A stretch of 64,000 nt of DNA from G963717155 sp963717155 (lineage in GTDB: Bacteria > Actinomycetota > Thermoleophilia > Gaiellales > JALYLC01), in the NCBI GenBank assembly GCA_963717155.1, contig OY970326.1:3410001-3474000 (forward strand). The letters run 5' to 3'. The translations under genes were made by a program, and so were the position numbers. Within the stretch, counting starts at the first letter, position 1. Every line of letters begins with the position of its first letter. Shown here piece after piece: positions 17,801-26,838 of the stretch. The notes beneath the pieces are model-generated. The model worked only from the letters and a program-made list of their open reading frames with translations, did no database searches and was not told the DNA's origin.

Positions 17801-20800
17801 CGGAACGCTCACCGCCGCGCTCGCCGATCCCGCGGCGACGCTGGCGTTCATCGAAGAGGTTCAGCGAAGCCGGCAATCGGGATTCAGCGCCGATGCGCTC
17901 GTCTACGTCCTCACAACGGCGGCGACCACCGTGGGAATCGCCGACGAGCAGATCACCGACGTCGTCATCCCCGCGATCCGCGCAGCCATCCAGCAGACCC
18001 ACGACGAGATCTTCACGAGCGCAGATGCACCCCTGACCATCCTGCAGCGAGAGCTCGCCCAGATCCCGCCGCTGACCGATGTCGCGCTCCTCGCCACGGC
18101 CGTCTCGATCGTCGACGACACGTTCACGGACACGCCGGCCGCGCGCAACACCTTCATTGCGGCCAACTTCGGCAGCTTCATCGACCCGGTCACCGCCGAA
18201 GCCGAGCTCGCCCCGCTTCCCGGAGGCCTCACGCCGGCTCAGCGACAGGCCGCGGTCGACCAGCGCGCGGGCGAGCTCCTGACCCCGCTCGCCACGTTCC
18301 TCACTCAGACGCGCGTGATCGCTACCCTCGCGCCGAGCCTCGGCCTCCAGCCGGACGTCGCCGCGCTCCTCGTGGCGCGGCTCGAGCTTCCTGCGACCAC
18401 TCGCTCACTCCTCGCGGTGCTCACCGACCCGCACCTGATCGACAAGCCGGGCGGCGCGTACCTGCCGGCGACACGCGCCAACTTCCCGGACCAGTACACG
18501 GCCGTCGACCTGCTGGACAAGGTCGGGACCGTGGTCAAGGCGCTTCACCTTGTCAGGGCCGATCTGGACTGGCTCCTCAGCCATCAGGCTGCGTACGGTG
18601 GGCTCGACCTGACCCAGCTTCCGGTCATCGGCGCCCAGCCGCCACAGCCTCTCGAGGCACTGCTGGCGACCTCTCTCATCGTGAAGCTCGAGCGCGCGCT
18701 CGGCACTGCGCCGCCTCCGGCGGCAGTTCCCGACCTCTATGGCCTGATCGCCGGCGTCTCGGACGGGACGATCGCCGGCGAGGCTGCTGCCCAGGCAGCC
18801 CTCGCCGCCATCGCGGGATGGCAGACCGTCGATATCGCCGCGCTGGCAGGCGCGATCGGCAGCGCGTTCCCTGCCGACTACACGAAGCCCGCGACGTACG
18901 ACAGCCTGCGCACCCTGGAAGCCTTGCTCGGTGCCTCCGGCGCGAGCGGAGCTCAGCTCGTGGCCTGGGGGGTTCCGGACCCCGGCGACGCCGCGGCGAC
19001 CTCGGCGCGCGGCGCGCTCGAAGCCCGGTACTCACACGACGACTGGCTCGCGCTCGCGCCCAAGATCCTGGATCCGATCCGCGAGCGGCGGTCAGCGGCC
19101 CTGCAGGCGTACCTCATCGCCCAGCGCGACGGCGCGCTGCAGCTCATCTACCCGGACGCCGATGCGCTCTTCGACGCCTTCCTCATCGATGTGCAGATGA
19201 GCTCGTGCGAGGTCACGACCCGGGTCGTGCAGGCCTACGCCGCCGTACAGCTGTTCGTCGAGCGCTGCCTGATGGGACTCGAGGAGTCGAGCGGAGTGAC
19301 CGTCGACCTCACGCGAGATGACACGTGGACGCAGTGGCAGTGGATGAAGCGCTACCGGATCTGGGAGGCCAACCGCGAGGTCTTTCTGTACCCGGAGAAC
19401 TGGCTGATCGAATCCCAGCGCCCGAACCGAACCGAGATCTTCGGCAAGCTCGAACAGGAGCTGCGTCAGAGCGACAGCACGGTCGAGAACCTCGAGACCG
19501 TGGCCGAGAGCTACATCGAGCGGCTCGACGAGCTGGCCCACCTCGACGTGACCGGCACGTGCACGGACCCGAGAACGGGCGCGATCCACGTGATCGGCCG
19601 TACGGTCGTGGACCCGCCCAGGTACTACCACCGCACGTTCCAGGACCGCGCCTGGTCGGGCTGGGAGCAGATCCAGCTCGACATCAAGGCACATCACGCC
19701 GTCCCAGCGGTGTACCGCAACAGGCTGTGCCTGTTCTGGCTCGACGTCGTGGTCGCGAACGAGCCGCACCAGAGCCTGCCGCCCGCGGAAGCCTCCCCTT
19801 CGGCCCCGTCGCAGGAGGTGGCGCGCTACGTCTCGATCGGCCTGAGCTTCACCATCCACGGCAACGACGGCTGGGCTCCCATGCAGAAGGCCAAGGGCCA
19901 TCTGTTCGACATCCCGCTGCTGAGCACCGAGACGGTGAGCCACAACGGGGCAGTGGAAGCCCTCTACTCGCTCAAGGTGCAGACACCCGCGCCCGTCGCC
20001 GGCTTCGGCGCGTCGATCTTCATCGATGTCTTCCGCCTCGGCGGTTACATCCCGATCGACTTCTTCGGGTTCTGGCTGCCGATCGAGGACCGCCCGTTCT
20101 CGGGCGTCCACGTCGGCCGGGCTACCTTCGACGGGCGCTTCAGCGACCTCGAGCTCCGCAACCTGCCTGTCATCGTCAACGGATCCGAGAGCGGACTCCT
20201 CGACCATGCCTACACGACGTACGGCCCGGACGCCGACCGGCTCCTCCCGCTACCCGACACGCAGGCAGATCCCGACCTCCAGGGCGAGCCTGGACTCGTC
20301 CCCAAGGCGGGCAGCCTGACCACCCTGGCCTCGAGCGCGTCGACGCTGCCGCTCGCCTTCACCTCGCTCGGGGCGCTCGAGCAGAACGTCGGGGCGCTCC
20401 TGCAGACGGCGCGCGTCCCGTTCCGGGTGGTCGGGGACGTCGCGGACCTGTCGTTCGATCCGGGCTCGTATTTCTTCTACCAGGACACCCGCCGCTGCTA
20501 CTACGTCGAGGGGAGCCGCTACTACCAGTGGGGGAGCGCGTGGCTCCCCGTGGCTCCATCGGATCCGAGCTCGGCTCCGTTCGAGGTGCGTTACCAGTTC
20601 CACCGCTTCTACCACCCGTACACGCGACTGCTCTGGCATCAGCTCGGAGCCGGTGGGTTCGACGCGCTCTACGAGCGTAACCTGCAGACCGCCCCGGACT
20701 CGATCGACCCGACCGGTGCCGATGTGTTCAGCTTCAGCGGCACCTACCAGCCCGTGACCCCGGGCGTGTCGTGGGGTGAGAACGACGAGATCCTCGACTT

Positions 20801-23624
20801 CTCCCGGGACGCCGCGTACAGCGTCTACAACTGGGAGCTCTTCTACCACGCCCCCCTGTTCATCGCCGAGCAGCTGAGCCAGAACCAGCGGTTCGAGGAC
20901 GCCGTGACCTGGTTCCAGTACATCTTCAACCCGACCCGGCAGGGCCCGGAGCCCGTGCCCCAGCGCTTCTGGATCACCCAGCCGCTCGGGAGCCTGACGT
21001 CGCCCGCGATCCTCAGCCAGCAGGTCACCAACCTGCTGACCCTGGTCAACCAGCATGACCCGAACGCGGTGGCCGAGGTGACGAGCTGGCGCCGCGATCC
21101 ATTCAACCCCTTCCTGCTCGCCGACCAGCGGCCCGTGGCGTACATGAAGCGCGCGGTCATGTCCTACCTCGACAACCTGATCGCGTGGGGCGACAACCTG
21201 TTCAGCACCGACTCCCGCGAGGCGCTGAACGAGGCGACCCTTCTCTACGTGCAGGCGGGAGAGATCCTCGGCCCGCGACCGGAGGCCGTTACGCCGCCGC
21301 AACACGCGGACGCCTCTTACGACGACCTCGCACCGCAACTCGATGCGTTCGCCAACGCGATGGTGGACATCGAGAACTACATCGCGGCCGGCGGTGGTGG
21401 GAGTTCCGGCAACGGCGGCCCCCCGCTGCCACAGCCGCAGACCTTCTACTTCAAGGTGCCCCCGAACGAGCAGTTGCTCGGATACTGGGACACGGTTGCC
21501 GACCGACTGTTCAAGCTCCGTCATTGCCAGAACATCGCCGGTGGAGCCCTCGATCTGGCGCTCTTCGATGCGCCGATCGACCCCGGGTTGCTGGTCGCGG
21601 CGCAGGCTGCCGGCGTCGACCTGGGGAGCGTGCTCAGCGACCTCGGTACCGTCCGGCCCGGCTACAGGTTCGCGACCCTCTACGCGCAGGCGCTCGATTT
21701 CTGCAACGCGGTCACCACGTACGGCGCCGCCTTGCTCGCCGCGCTGCAACAGAAGGACGCGTCCGCGCTCGCGCAGCTCCTCGCCGGGCAGCAACAGCAG
21801 ATCGAGACGGAGAACGGCCTCGTCCTCCAGGCCCAGATCGACGCCGCGGCGCAAGATCTCGCGGCGCTCGATCAGGCGCTGGCACTCGCCCAGGCGCAAC
21901 AGGACTTCGCGCACAATCGACCATGGGCGAATCCGTACGAGGCGGTCGCGCTCTCGCTGAAAGGCACGCTCGCCGCCTACAACCTGGCCGTGTCGATCGG
22001 CTACATGCTCGCCAGCGGCCTCTCGCTCGTGCCCGACTTCGCTCTGGGTGTGGCCGGCTTCGGTGGCACCCCGACGACCACGGGAACGGACGGAGGCACC
22101 AACATCAGCGCCGCCGCCCAGCGTGGGTCCGACGCCGGCAAGGCGATCGCGATCGCGCTCGACAAGGGCAGCGACGCGACCAAGATGGCCGGCGATTTCC
22201 AGGAGCGGTCCGACCAGAACGCGGAGAAGGACAAGGAAGCGCAGATTCAGGTCAGCCAGGTCGAGGCCCAGATCGTCGCCTCGCAGATCCGCCACCAGAT
22301 CGCCGTCCAGCAGCTGGCCAACCACGAGAATCAGCTCGACCGCCTCCAGCACCAGATCGACTTCCTCACCGGCATGTTCGCGAGCGAGGATCTGTACGAC
22401 TGGATGATCGGCAAGCTCTCCGCGACGTACTTCCAGAGCTACCGGATGGCGTACAAGCTCTGCCAGCAGGCGGAGCGCTGCTACCGCTACGAGCTCGGGC
22501 TCACCGGCAGCTCGTTCGTGCAGTTCGGCTACTGGGACAGCCTCAAGAAGGGGCTCCAGGCCGGGGAGTCACTGGTTCAGGACCTGAGGCGTATGCAAGC
22601 CTCCTACCTCGAGCAGAACGCCCGGCGGCTCGAGATCAGCCGCTACGTGTCGCTGGCCGCACTCGATCCCAAGGCCCTGCTCACGTTGATCGAACACGGG
22701 GCATGCGACTTCGACCTACCTGAAAGCCTGTTCGACGGTGACTATCCCGGTCACTACCAGCGGCGCCTGCAGCGCGTGAGCGTCTCGGTCGTCTACCCGA
22801 ATCCCGACCGCTTCGACAACGTCAAGTGCACGCTGACCATGAAGGACAACAGCGTCCGTATCAGCACCGACCTGGGGGTGGCGTACCGAAGACAGGGCGC
22901 CGCGGACAGTCGCTTCGTCGATGAGTTCGGCGCGGTGCCACAGAAGATCGTGCTCGGTAGCGGGCAGGACGACCCGGGACTGTTCCTCACGGCCATCAAC
23001 GACAATCTGGGCGATCCGCGCTACCTCCCCTTCGAGGGGGCGGGCGCGATCAGCTCCTGGCACCTCGAGCTGCCGGCCGCCACCAACGAGATCGACCTCA
23101 GCACGGTCGCGGACGTCGTGCTGCATCTCTACTACACGGCGCTCGACGGCGGTGACACGTTCACGCAGGCTGTGCAGGCCGACAACGCGGCCAACGCACC
23201 CACGGCGGGCGCACTCGTACTCAGCGCCAGCAACGCCTTCCCGACCGCGTGGGAGAGCTTCCTCGCCTCCCCTACGGGCGGCGCGGACCAGACGCTCACC
23301 GTGACCGTGTCTCCCGGCAAGTTCCCGAACTGGGCCCGGGGCAAGACGATTACGATCAGCCACCTCACCGTGCTCGCGACGTCCACGCTTCCGGGCAGCT
23401 TCGTCCTGCAGCCCCAGGGACCGCTACAGGCGGGGAACATCGCGATGGCGCCTGTCGCCGGGGTCACCGAGCCGAACGTCGTTTCCTGCGACATCGCACC
23501 TCCCCCCGGCTCGCCCGGAACCTGGTCGTTCAAGCTGCGCACGGCCAACGCGGGCGACTTCCACTCGCTCACGGAAGCCGAAATCGGCGACGTCCTTCTG
23601 CTGGTGGCCTTCAGTGTTGCCTGA
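14805..23624 (+). CDS. TcA-type toxin-complex subunit homologue (giant pore-forming/translocation protein)
   Basis: About 2939 residues from the ATG at 14805, which has AAGGGGG 8 bases upstream; a GTG at 14787 would add six residues. Order: a beta-sandwich at 1-100 (carboxypeptidase-regulatory-like); an alpha-helical VRP1/TcA region with the hallmark SVLSPAAYLCDLLLWLR near residue 570; a neuraminidase-like/ABC-toxin segment from about 1420 (RYRIWEANREVFLYPENWL) to 1640 (RLCLFWLDVVVA); a channel region with coiled coil near 2480-2560; and a C-terminal TcB-binding type domain (SYLEQNARRLEISRYVSL, then HYQRRLQRVSVSV). In Tc toxins TcA forms a pentameric bell and injection channel that docks a TcB/TcC cocoon. 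No signal peptide is seen, normal for TcA. It is about 400 residues longer than Photorhabdus TcdA1. No TcB or Rhs/TcC gene lies in the window. Confidence 0.85.
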   Translation: MAEMLRVRGELTDEDGRELSFAHVKLFRRRIRERQLLGEARATEEGTYEITARWPEAGPGKILVTVEATADRLEKPLASPVLEAQADLIVDLQQPPRDASEFGVLRRAIELQLGRLPLTEVVESDKHQDISFLSQEIGRSKEEVARVVIAARLSASYDIPTAAFYAFLRQHIPAALPDPLLDATDGFKLIDPLCQRIASWIFALSAATQTQALESAIAGTLIEPELEKSIPDIVAALQSHHTADLLQQPYLVGKTTLQELLTLSGLAEAKHDQFAQALAGNTQSMRNFWRSLASGEHGLTAAEASSVQRTLELGAFVKNHVPLVQTLLARFDNGQYTALADLARISLDDWTQLVTQAGPPPSIEPAGDATAAEVYARVVYTRVTRAYPTAALTARIATANLVPEPQQSTLTRFFANSPSLDLVKTTVATFLAENGDKALEGIPPQDTAAVIANVKRLQRVLRITPDVDPAQALLAAGLDSATQIAARGSQQFFTQALAAGLTKVEANRIFHTAAHRYASVVSAMLQLNRDFIGVWPTAVGASSALDDPTKQAIQRDQSLATLFGSQDYCAIEDCTSVLSPAAYLCDLLLWLRNHQLTGPFPTALDALFARRPDLGHLLLNCPNSETPLPYIDLVNELLEDAVSPPATPVWKQATQTAAELRAGPEYVNEGAYDTLRTASYPHTLPYDKPLDELRGFLAQSGVTLWQLRESLLALNGPSLSSQASVAAERFAIDPHEQDLITTPDFVPAAQAWDTATPSTDLVPVEAFLRAASITYEQLLELLEVVWVRDGGGGLNLQGLSDTCDLSIQSLSPAPLDAGLLDRAHRFLRMWRHAPLQMWELDQLLVSPAVANGTLDIAGLVAISTFLRLTALTGLAVDEQLAFYGDLDASASGHRAPDGTRTTSLYQRLFLDPAVPADPDLVELASGGAIADPNLSDHLPAIQSALQLSSDDATTLFAVPITDGQLTLANLSQIYRVITLARAVGASLTGLLRLLPLTSTGTLTAALADPAATLAFIEEVQRSRQSGFSADALVYVLTTAATTVGIADEQITDVVIPAIRAAIQQTHDEIFTSADAPLTILQRELAQIPPLTDVALLATAVSIVDDTFTDTPAARNTFIAANFGSFIDPVTAEAELAPLPGGLTPAQRQAAVDQRAGELLTPLATFLTQTRVIATLAPSLGLQPDVAALLVARLELPATTRSLLAVLTDPHLIDKPGGAYLPATRANFPDQYTAVDLLDKVGTVVKALHLVRADLDWLLSHQAAYGGLDLTQLPVIGAQPPQPLEALLATSLIVKLERALGTAPPPAAVPDLYGLIAGVSDGTIAGEAAAQAALAAIAGWQTVDIAALAGAIGSAFPADYTKPATYDSLRTLEALLGASGASGAQLVAWGVPDPGDAAATSARGALEARYSHDDWLALAPKILDPIRERRSAALQAYLIAQRDGALQLIYPDADALFDAFLIDVQMSSCEVTTRVVQAYAAVQLFVERCLMGLEESSGVTVDLTRDDTWTQWQWMKRYRIWEANREVFLYPENWLIESQRPNRTEIFGKLEQELRQSDSTVENLETVAESYIERLDELAHLDVTGTCTDPRTGAIHVIGRTVVDPPRYYHRTFQDRAWSGWEQIQLDIKAHHAVPAVYRNRLCLFWLDVVVANEPHQSLPPAEASPSAPSQEVARYVSIGLSFTIHGNDGWAPMQKAKGHLFDIPLLSTETVSHNGAVEALYSLKVQTPAPVAGFGASIFIDVFRLGGYIPIDFFGFWLPIEDRPFSGVHVGRATFDGRFSDLELRNLPVIVNGSESGLLDHAYTTYGPDADRLLPLPDTQADPDLQGEPGLVPKAGSLTTLASSASTLPLAFTSLGALEQNVGALLQTARVPFRVVGDVADLSFDPGSYFFYQDTRRCYYVEGSRYYQWGSAWLPVAPSDPSSAPFEVRYQFHRFYHPYTRLLWHQLGAGGFDALYERNLQTAPDSIDPTGADVFSFSGTYQPVTPGVSWGENDEILDFSRDAAYSVYNWELFYHAPLFIAEQLSQNQRFEDAVTWFQYIFNPTRQGPEPVPQRFWITQPLGSLTSPAILSQQVTNLLTLVNQHDPNAVAEVTSWRRDPFNPFLLADQRPVAYMKRAVMSYLDNLIAWGDNLFSTDSREALNEATLLYVQAGEILGPRPEAVTPPQHADASYDDLAPQLDAFANAMVDIENYIAAGGGGSSGNGGPPLPQPQTFYFKVPPNEQLLGYWDTVADRLFKLRHCQNIAGGALDLALFDAPIDPGLLVAAQAAGVDLGSVLSDLGTVRPGYRFATLYAQALDFCNAVTTYGAALLAALQQKDASALAQLLAGQQQQIETENGLVLQAQIDAAAQDLAALDQALALAQAQQDFAHNRPWANPYEAVALSLKGTLAAYNLAVSIGYMLASGLSLVPDFALGVAGFGGTPTTTGTDGGTNISAAAQRGSDAGKAIAIALDKGSDATKMAGDFQERSDQNAEKDKEAQIQVSQVEAQIVASQIRHQIAVQQLANHENQLDRLQHQIDFLTGMFASEDLYDWMIGKLSATYFQSYRMAYKLCQQAERCYRYELGLTGSSFVQFGYWDSLKKGLQAGESLVQDLRRMQASYLEQNARRLEISRYVSLAALDPKALLTLIEHGACDFDLPESLFDGDYPGHYQRRLQRVSVSVVYPNPDRFDNVKCTLTMKDNSVRISTDLGVAYRRQGAADSRFVDEFGAVPQKIVLGSGQDDPGLFLTAINDNLGDPRYLPFEGAGAISSWHLELPAATNEIDLSTVADVVLHLYYTALDGGDTFTQAVQADNAANAPTAGALVLSASNAFPTAWESFLASPTGGADQTLTVTVSPGKFPNWARGKTITISHLTVLATSTLPGSFVLQPQGPLQAGNIAMAPVAGVTEPNVVSCDIAPPPGSPGTWSFKLRTANAGDFHSLTEAEIGDVLLLVAFSVA

Positions 23625-23625
23625 G

Positions 23626-23967
23626 ATGACTGTCACCGCCGCACCGGCCTTTCTTCGCACGCCGATCGAGCGGCTGGTGCGAGCCCTCGCGCCCACCCGG
23701 ATCATTCTCTTCGGCTCGTACGCCAAGGGCTGTGAGCGACCGGGGAGTGACGTCGATCTTCTCGTCATCACGAACGCCGCAGGCGAGCCAGGACCTGTCG
23801 CCCGTCGAGCCCGCCAGCTCGTTGCCACGAGCTTTCCGCCGATCGACGTCGTCCTGTGCACGCCAGAGGATGCCGAGAATGCCGGAGAGCAGCGCTCGCC
23901 CTTCCTGCAATCGATCCTCGAGAGCGGGGTCACGATCTACAGGAGCGAGCCGGACGGAGCTCGCTAG
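23626..23967 (+). CDS. MNT-type nucleotidyltransferase (small, minimal domain)
   Basis: Minimal nucleotidyltransferase of 113 residues from the ATG at 23626; a GTG at 23614 would overlap the TcA-like gene. The active-site motif GSYAKGCERPGSDVDLLV carries the GS and two of the metal-binding acidic residues, and a third Asp follows in PPIDVVLC. Such proteins are often the MNT half of HEPN/MNT toxin-antitoxin pairs, where they AMPylate or otherwise modify the HEPN partner. No HEPN gene is adjacent here: 50 bases on, the opposite-strand surface protein ends. It lies one base after the TcA-like stop and is probably co-transcribed with it. Confidence 0.8.
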   Translation: MTVTAAPAFLRTPIERLVRALAPTRIILFGSYAKGCERPGSDVDLLVITNAAGEPGPVARRARQLVATSFPPIDVVLCTPEDAENAGEQRSPFLQSILESGVTIYRSEPDGAR

Positions 23968-24016
23968 GCTCGTCGACGAGGTCGAACGCGTGCTCGACGC
24001 TCGGGGCCCGTGACCG

Positions 24017-26704
24017 CTACCCGCAGGCCCGTACCCCGAGCTTCAGGGTCTTGGTCGCGCGAGCCCCGCTGCGGAGCTTGAGATAGGCGCTGACGGTCGC
24101 CTTGCCGAGCGCGCCGGCGGGCGTCGCCACCGGGAGCGTGAGCGAGACGCGAAACGGAGCCGAGCGATCGGTCTTCGTCTTCTTGCCCCCGGCCGAGAAC
24201 ACGGCTCTGTTGACCGTCGCAATCAGGTACCTCTTGCCCTTGATGCGCGTCACGACCAGCGTCGCTGTGAACGTCGCGCCGGGCCGGACGCAGGCGCGCG
24301 GTGCCGTCAGGGTGAACGTCGCGCCGAAGCCGGTCGCCGTGACACGGCCGCTGCCGGTCAGGCCGCTACCGGCGGGCGGCGTGACGGTGATGTCCGTGGT
24401 CGTCGTTGTCTGGGCCGTGCCGTCGGAGACGGTCGCGACGACGTGGAAGATGCCCGCAGTCGCGTAGACGTGTGACGTCGAAGCCCCGGTGCCGTGCGCG
24501 CCATCGCCGAAGTCCCACGTGGTGGTCAGAGTGTCGTTGTTCCGATCGCTCGATCCCACGGTCAACGCGAACGCCTGGCCGACCGCAGCGGTGGTCGGCG
24601 AGACGCCGATGGTGCCGACGATCGGCGCGACGTTGCTGGCCGTCAGTGCGAGGTCGTTGCCGTCGACGGCGTTGTAGGTCGGAACGAGCGGAATGCCTTC
24701 GGGTGTGCTCAGCGGTGCGGCGGTGAAGACTCCCGTGATCGCGTCCGCGCCGTCGTTCGTGATCAGCGGCAGCGCTCGTCCGCCGGGCAGCGTCAACCCC
24801 GGGGCGACGGTCGCGGTCAGGATCGCGGCGGGATCGATCGTCACCGCGCCGGTGACGGTCGTGGTCGGCGCCAGGGCGGGGTCCGGCGATGTGAGGCCGA
24901 CGACGAGCTGGCCGCCCGCGCCGAACGAGAGCGCGCCCGTCCGCAAGCCGTGCTCGGGTGCGAGCATGCCGGTCACCGTCGTGGCGCCTACCGCACCGTT
25001 GCCGGCGAGCGTCGCACCGGCACCGACGGCGAAGGGTCCCGGCTGCTGCCCGCGGATGACGAAGCGGCCGGCGGCGACCGTCGTGAGGCCGGTGTAGGTG
25101 TGGTCTGCGGTCGACAGCAGCGTCCCGCTGCCGGCCTTGGTCAGGGCGCGGGCCCCGCCCTGCTCGCCGACGACGCCACTGAGCGTGAGCTCGGGGGCGG
25201 TTCCCGGCGTCACCGTGAACGTCCGGTCGCCCGTGAGCACGGCATGCGCAGAGATCGTCGCCGATCCCTGCGCGGACGAGGTCGCGGTCAGATCCGAGCC
25301 CAGGAGGAGCCTGCCGGTCGGGGTGCTGTCGATGCTGCCGCCGGTCATCCCGACCGCGCCTGCGGCGGTGAGGGCTCCGCCGCCGATCGTCACGTCACCG
25401 CCATGCACGGTGAGCGCGCCGACAGTCTGCGTGAACGAGTTGAGGTTGAGCAGCCCGTCCTGCTGCACCGTGACGTTGGCGGTGGGGGACAGCTCGCTGC
25501 TCTGATCCAGGCGGAGCGTCGCGCTCGCCGGGCCACCCGCCCCGGTTCCGATCGTGACGTTTGCGGGAATGCCGACGCCGAGAGCGTGCGCCGTCGCGAG
25601 GATGCCGGCCTGCACCACCGTGTCGCCGGTGTAGGTGTTGCCGGTGCTGCCGGTGATCGACATCGCGCCGGCCCCGGCCTTCGTCAGAGATGACGCGGAC
25701 ACGCCGTCGCCGATGCTGTTGGCGACGCTCAGGTCGACCGCCTGCGGGCCGTCGGCGACCGTGAAGGTGCGGGCACCGTCGAGGGCCACGGGCGCGGAGA
25801 TCGTGGCAGTGGCGGTGGCTGACGACGTGGCCGACACGTCGTTGAACAGGCGCAGGAAGCCAGGGCTCGTCCCCGTGATCGACCCGCCGGTCATGCTGAG
25901 CGGGCCTGTGACGGAGAGACTGCCGGTCCCGATCGCGACCGTGCCGTCAGTCATCGCGAGACCATGGACGCTCTCGGTGAAGGAGTTCGCGTCGAAGGTG
26001 CCGCTGTTCGCGATCTGGACATCGGTGGAGTCGGCGATCTCGAGTGACTGCAGCAGCTTGAGGGTCGCGGCGCTGCCGCCCGAGAGCCCGACGACGATCG
26101 TGGGGTCGGTGACGGCCGTGTTGAAGCCGCTGGAGTTCAGGCTCAGCGTCCCCGCCGCCACGGTCGTCGTGCCGGTGTAGGTGTTGCTGGTCCCGCTGAG
26201 CGTCACGCCGCCCGCGCCGCTGCCATTGACGTGGAATCCGTCGCTCCCACCGATCGAGCCCGACAACGTCAGCGTCCCGGTTGCCACACTCGCGAACACG
26301 ACGGAGCCGGAAAGCGTGAGCGGCGCCGCGACCGTGTTCCCGCCAACGTCGTCGAGGATGTTGTTGAGCAGCACTGACCCGCTGACCCCGAGCGCGGTGC
26401 TGCCGGAGGCCAGGATCGTGTTGGCGGTGCCGGTGAAGTGGATCTGGTCGACCGTCAGGCCGGCGATGTTCATCGTCGTCGAGGTCGAGCCGTTGAACTG
26501 GACGATCGTTCCGCCCGACTCGCCCGTGGTCGGCAGGCCATTGGTCCAGTTCGCACCGTTGGACCACAGGCCGCCGCTCGCTGGTCCCTGCCACACGTGC
26601 GTGGATGCCAGGGCCGGACTGGCGCCGAGTGCGATGGCCGCGCCGGCCACCGCGAGGCACCGAGAAATCGACCTGGCGCAAAGACCCGTCAGCCGAACGT
26701 TCAC
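24017..26704 (-). CDS. Secreted PATR beta-strand repeat protein with a PKD domain
   Basis: Surface or secreted protein of 895 residues from the GTG at 26704, chosen because it directly precedes a good signal peptide (CLAVAGAAIALGASPALA) and has GGAG-like pairing upstream; the open frame runs on to 26872 without plausible content. The mature part starts STHVWQGPASGGLWSNGANW and contains autotransporter-associated beta-strand repeats (NTYTGTTTVAAGTLSL, NTYTGDTVVQAGIL, HTYTGLTTVAAGRF). Near residues 740-810 lies a PKD domain with WDFGDG and a final TTTTDITV strand. A basic C-terminal domain of about 100 residues ends it. There is no outer-membrane barrel or sortase motif, so how it is held at the surface is not clear. 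Confidence 0.8.
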   Translation of the reverse strand: MNVRLTGLCARSISRCLAVAGAAIALGASPALASTHVWQGPASGGLWSNGANWTNGLPTTGESGGTIVQFNGSTSTTMNIAGLTVDQIHFTGTANTILASGSTALGVSGSVLLNNILDDVGGNTVAAPLTLSGSVVFASVATGTLTLSGSIGGSDGFHVNGSGAGGVTLSGTSNTYTGTTTVAAGTLSLNSSGFNTAVTDPTIVVGLSGGSAATLKLLQSLEIADSTDVQIANSGTFDANSFTESVHGLAMTDGTVAIGTGSLSVTGPLSMTGGSITGTSPGFLRLFNDVSATSSATATATISAPVALDGARTFTVADGPQAVDLSVANSIGDGVSASSLTKAGAGAMSITGSTGNTYTGDTVVQAGILATAHALGVGIPANVTIGTGAGGPASATLRLDQSSELSPTANVTVQQDGLLNLNSFTQTVGALTVHGGDVTIGGGALTAAGAVGMTGGSIDSTPTGRLLLGSDLTATSSAQGSATISAHAVLTGDRTFTVTPGTAPELTLSGVVGEQGGARALTKAGSGTLLSTADHTYTGLTTVAAGRFVIRGQQPGPFAVGAGATLAGNGAVGATTVTGMLAPEHGLRTGALSFGAGGQLVVGLTSPDPALAPTTTVTGAVTIDPAAILTATVAPGLTLPGGRALPLITNDGADAITGVFTAAPLSTPEGIPLVPTYNAVDGNDLALTASNVAPIVGTIGVSPTTAAVGQAFALTVGSSDRNNDTLTTTWDFGDGAHGTGASTSHVYATAGIFHVVATVSDGTAQTTTTTDITVTPPAGSGLTGSGRVTATGFGATFTLTAPRACVRPGATFTATLVVTRIKGKRYLIATVNRAVFSAGGKKTKTDRSAPFRVSLTLPVATPAGALGKATVSAYLKLRSGARATKTLKLGVRACG

Positions 26705-26838
26705 GCCCGCTCCATTCCTCGCATTTGCGGAAGCATCGGCAGGCTGGCTGTGGAGTTGAGCGTCGATCGACGGTCCCCACGACGACGCGATACCTTGTCT
26801 GCGTGGGCGATTGGACCGAGGACCATCGGAGCGAGCAC

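Noticed and set aside
20250..22352. 700-codon minus-strand open frame inside the TcA-like gene
   Set aside because: Antisense noise, without recognised domains; the + strand has the clear TcA features.
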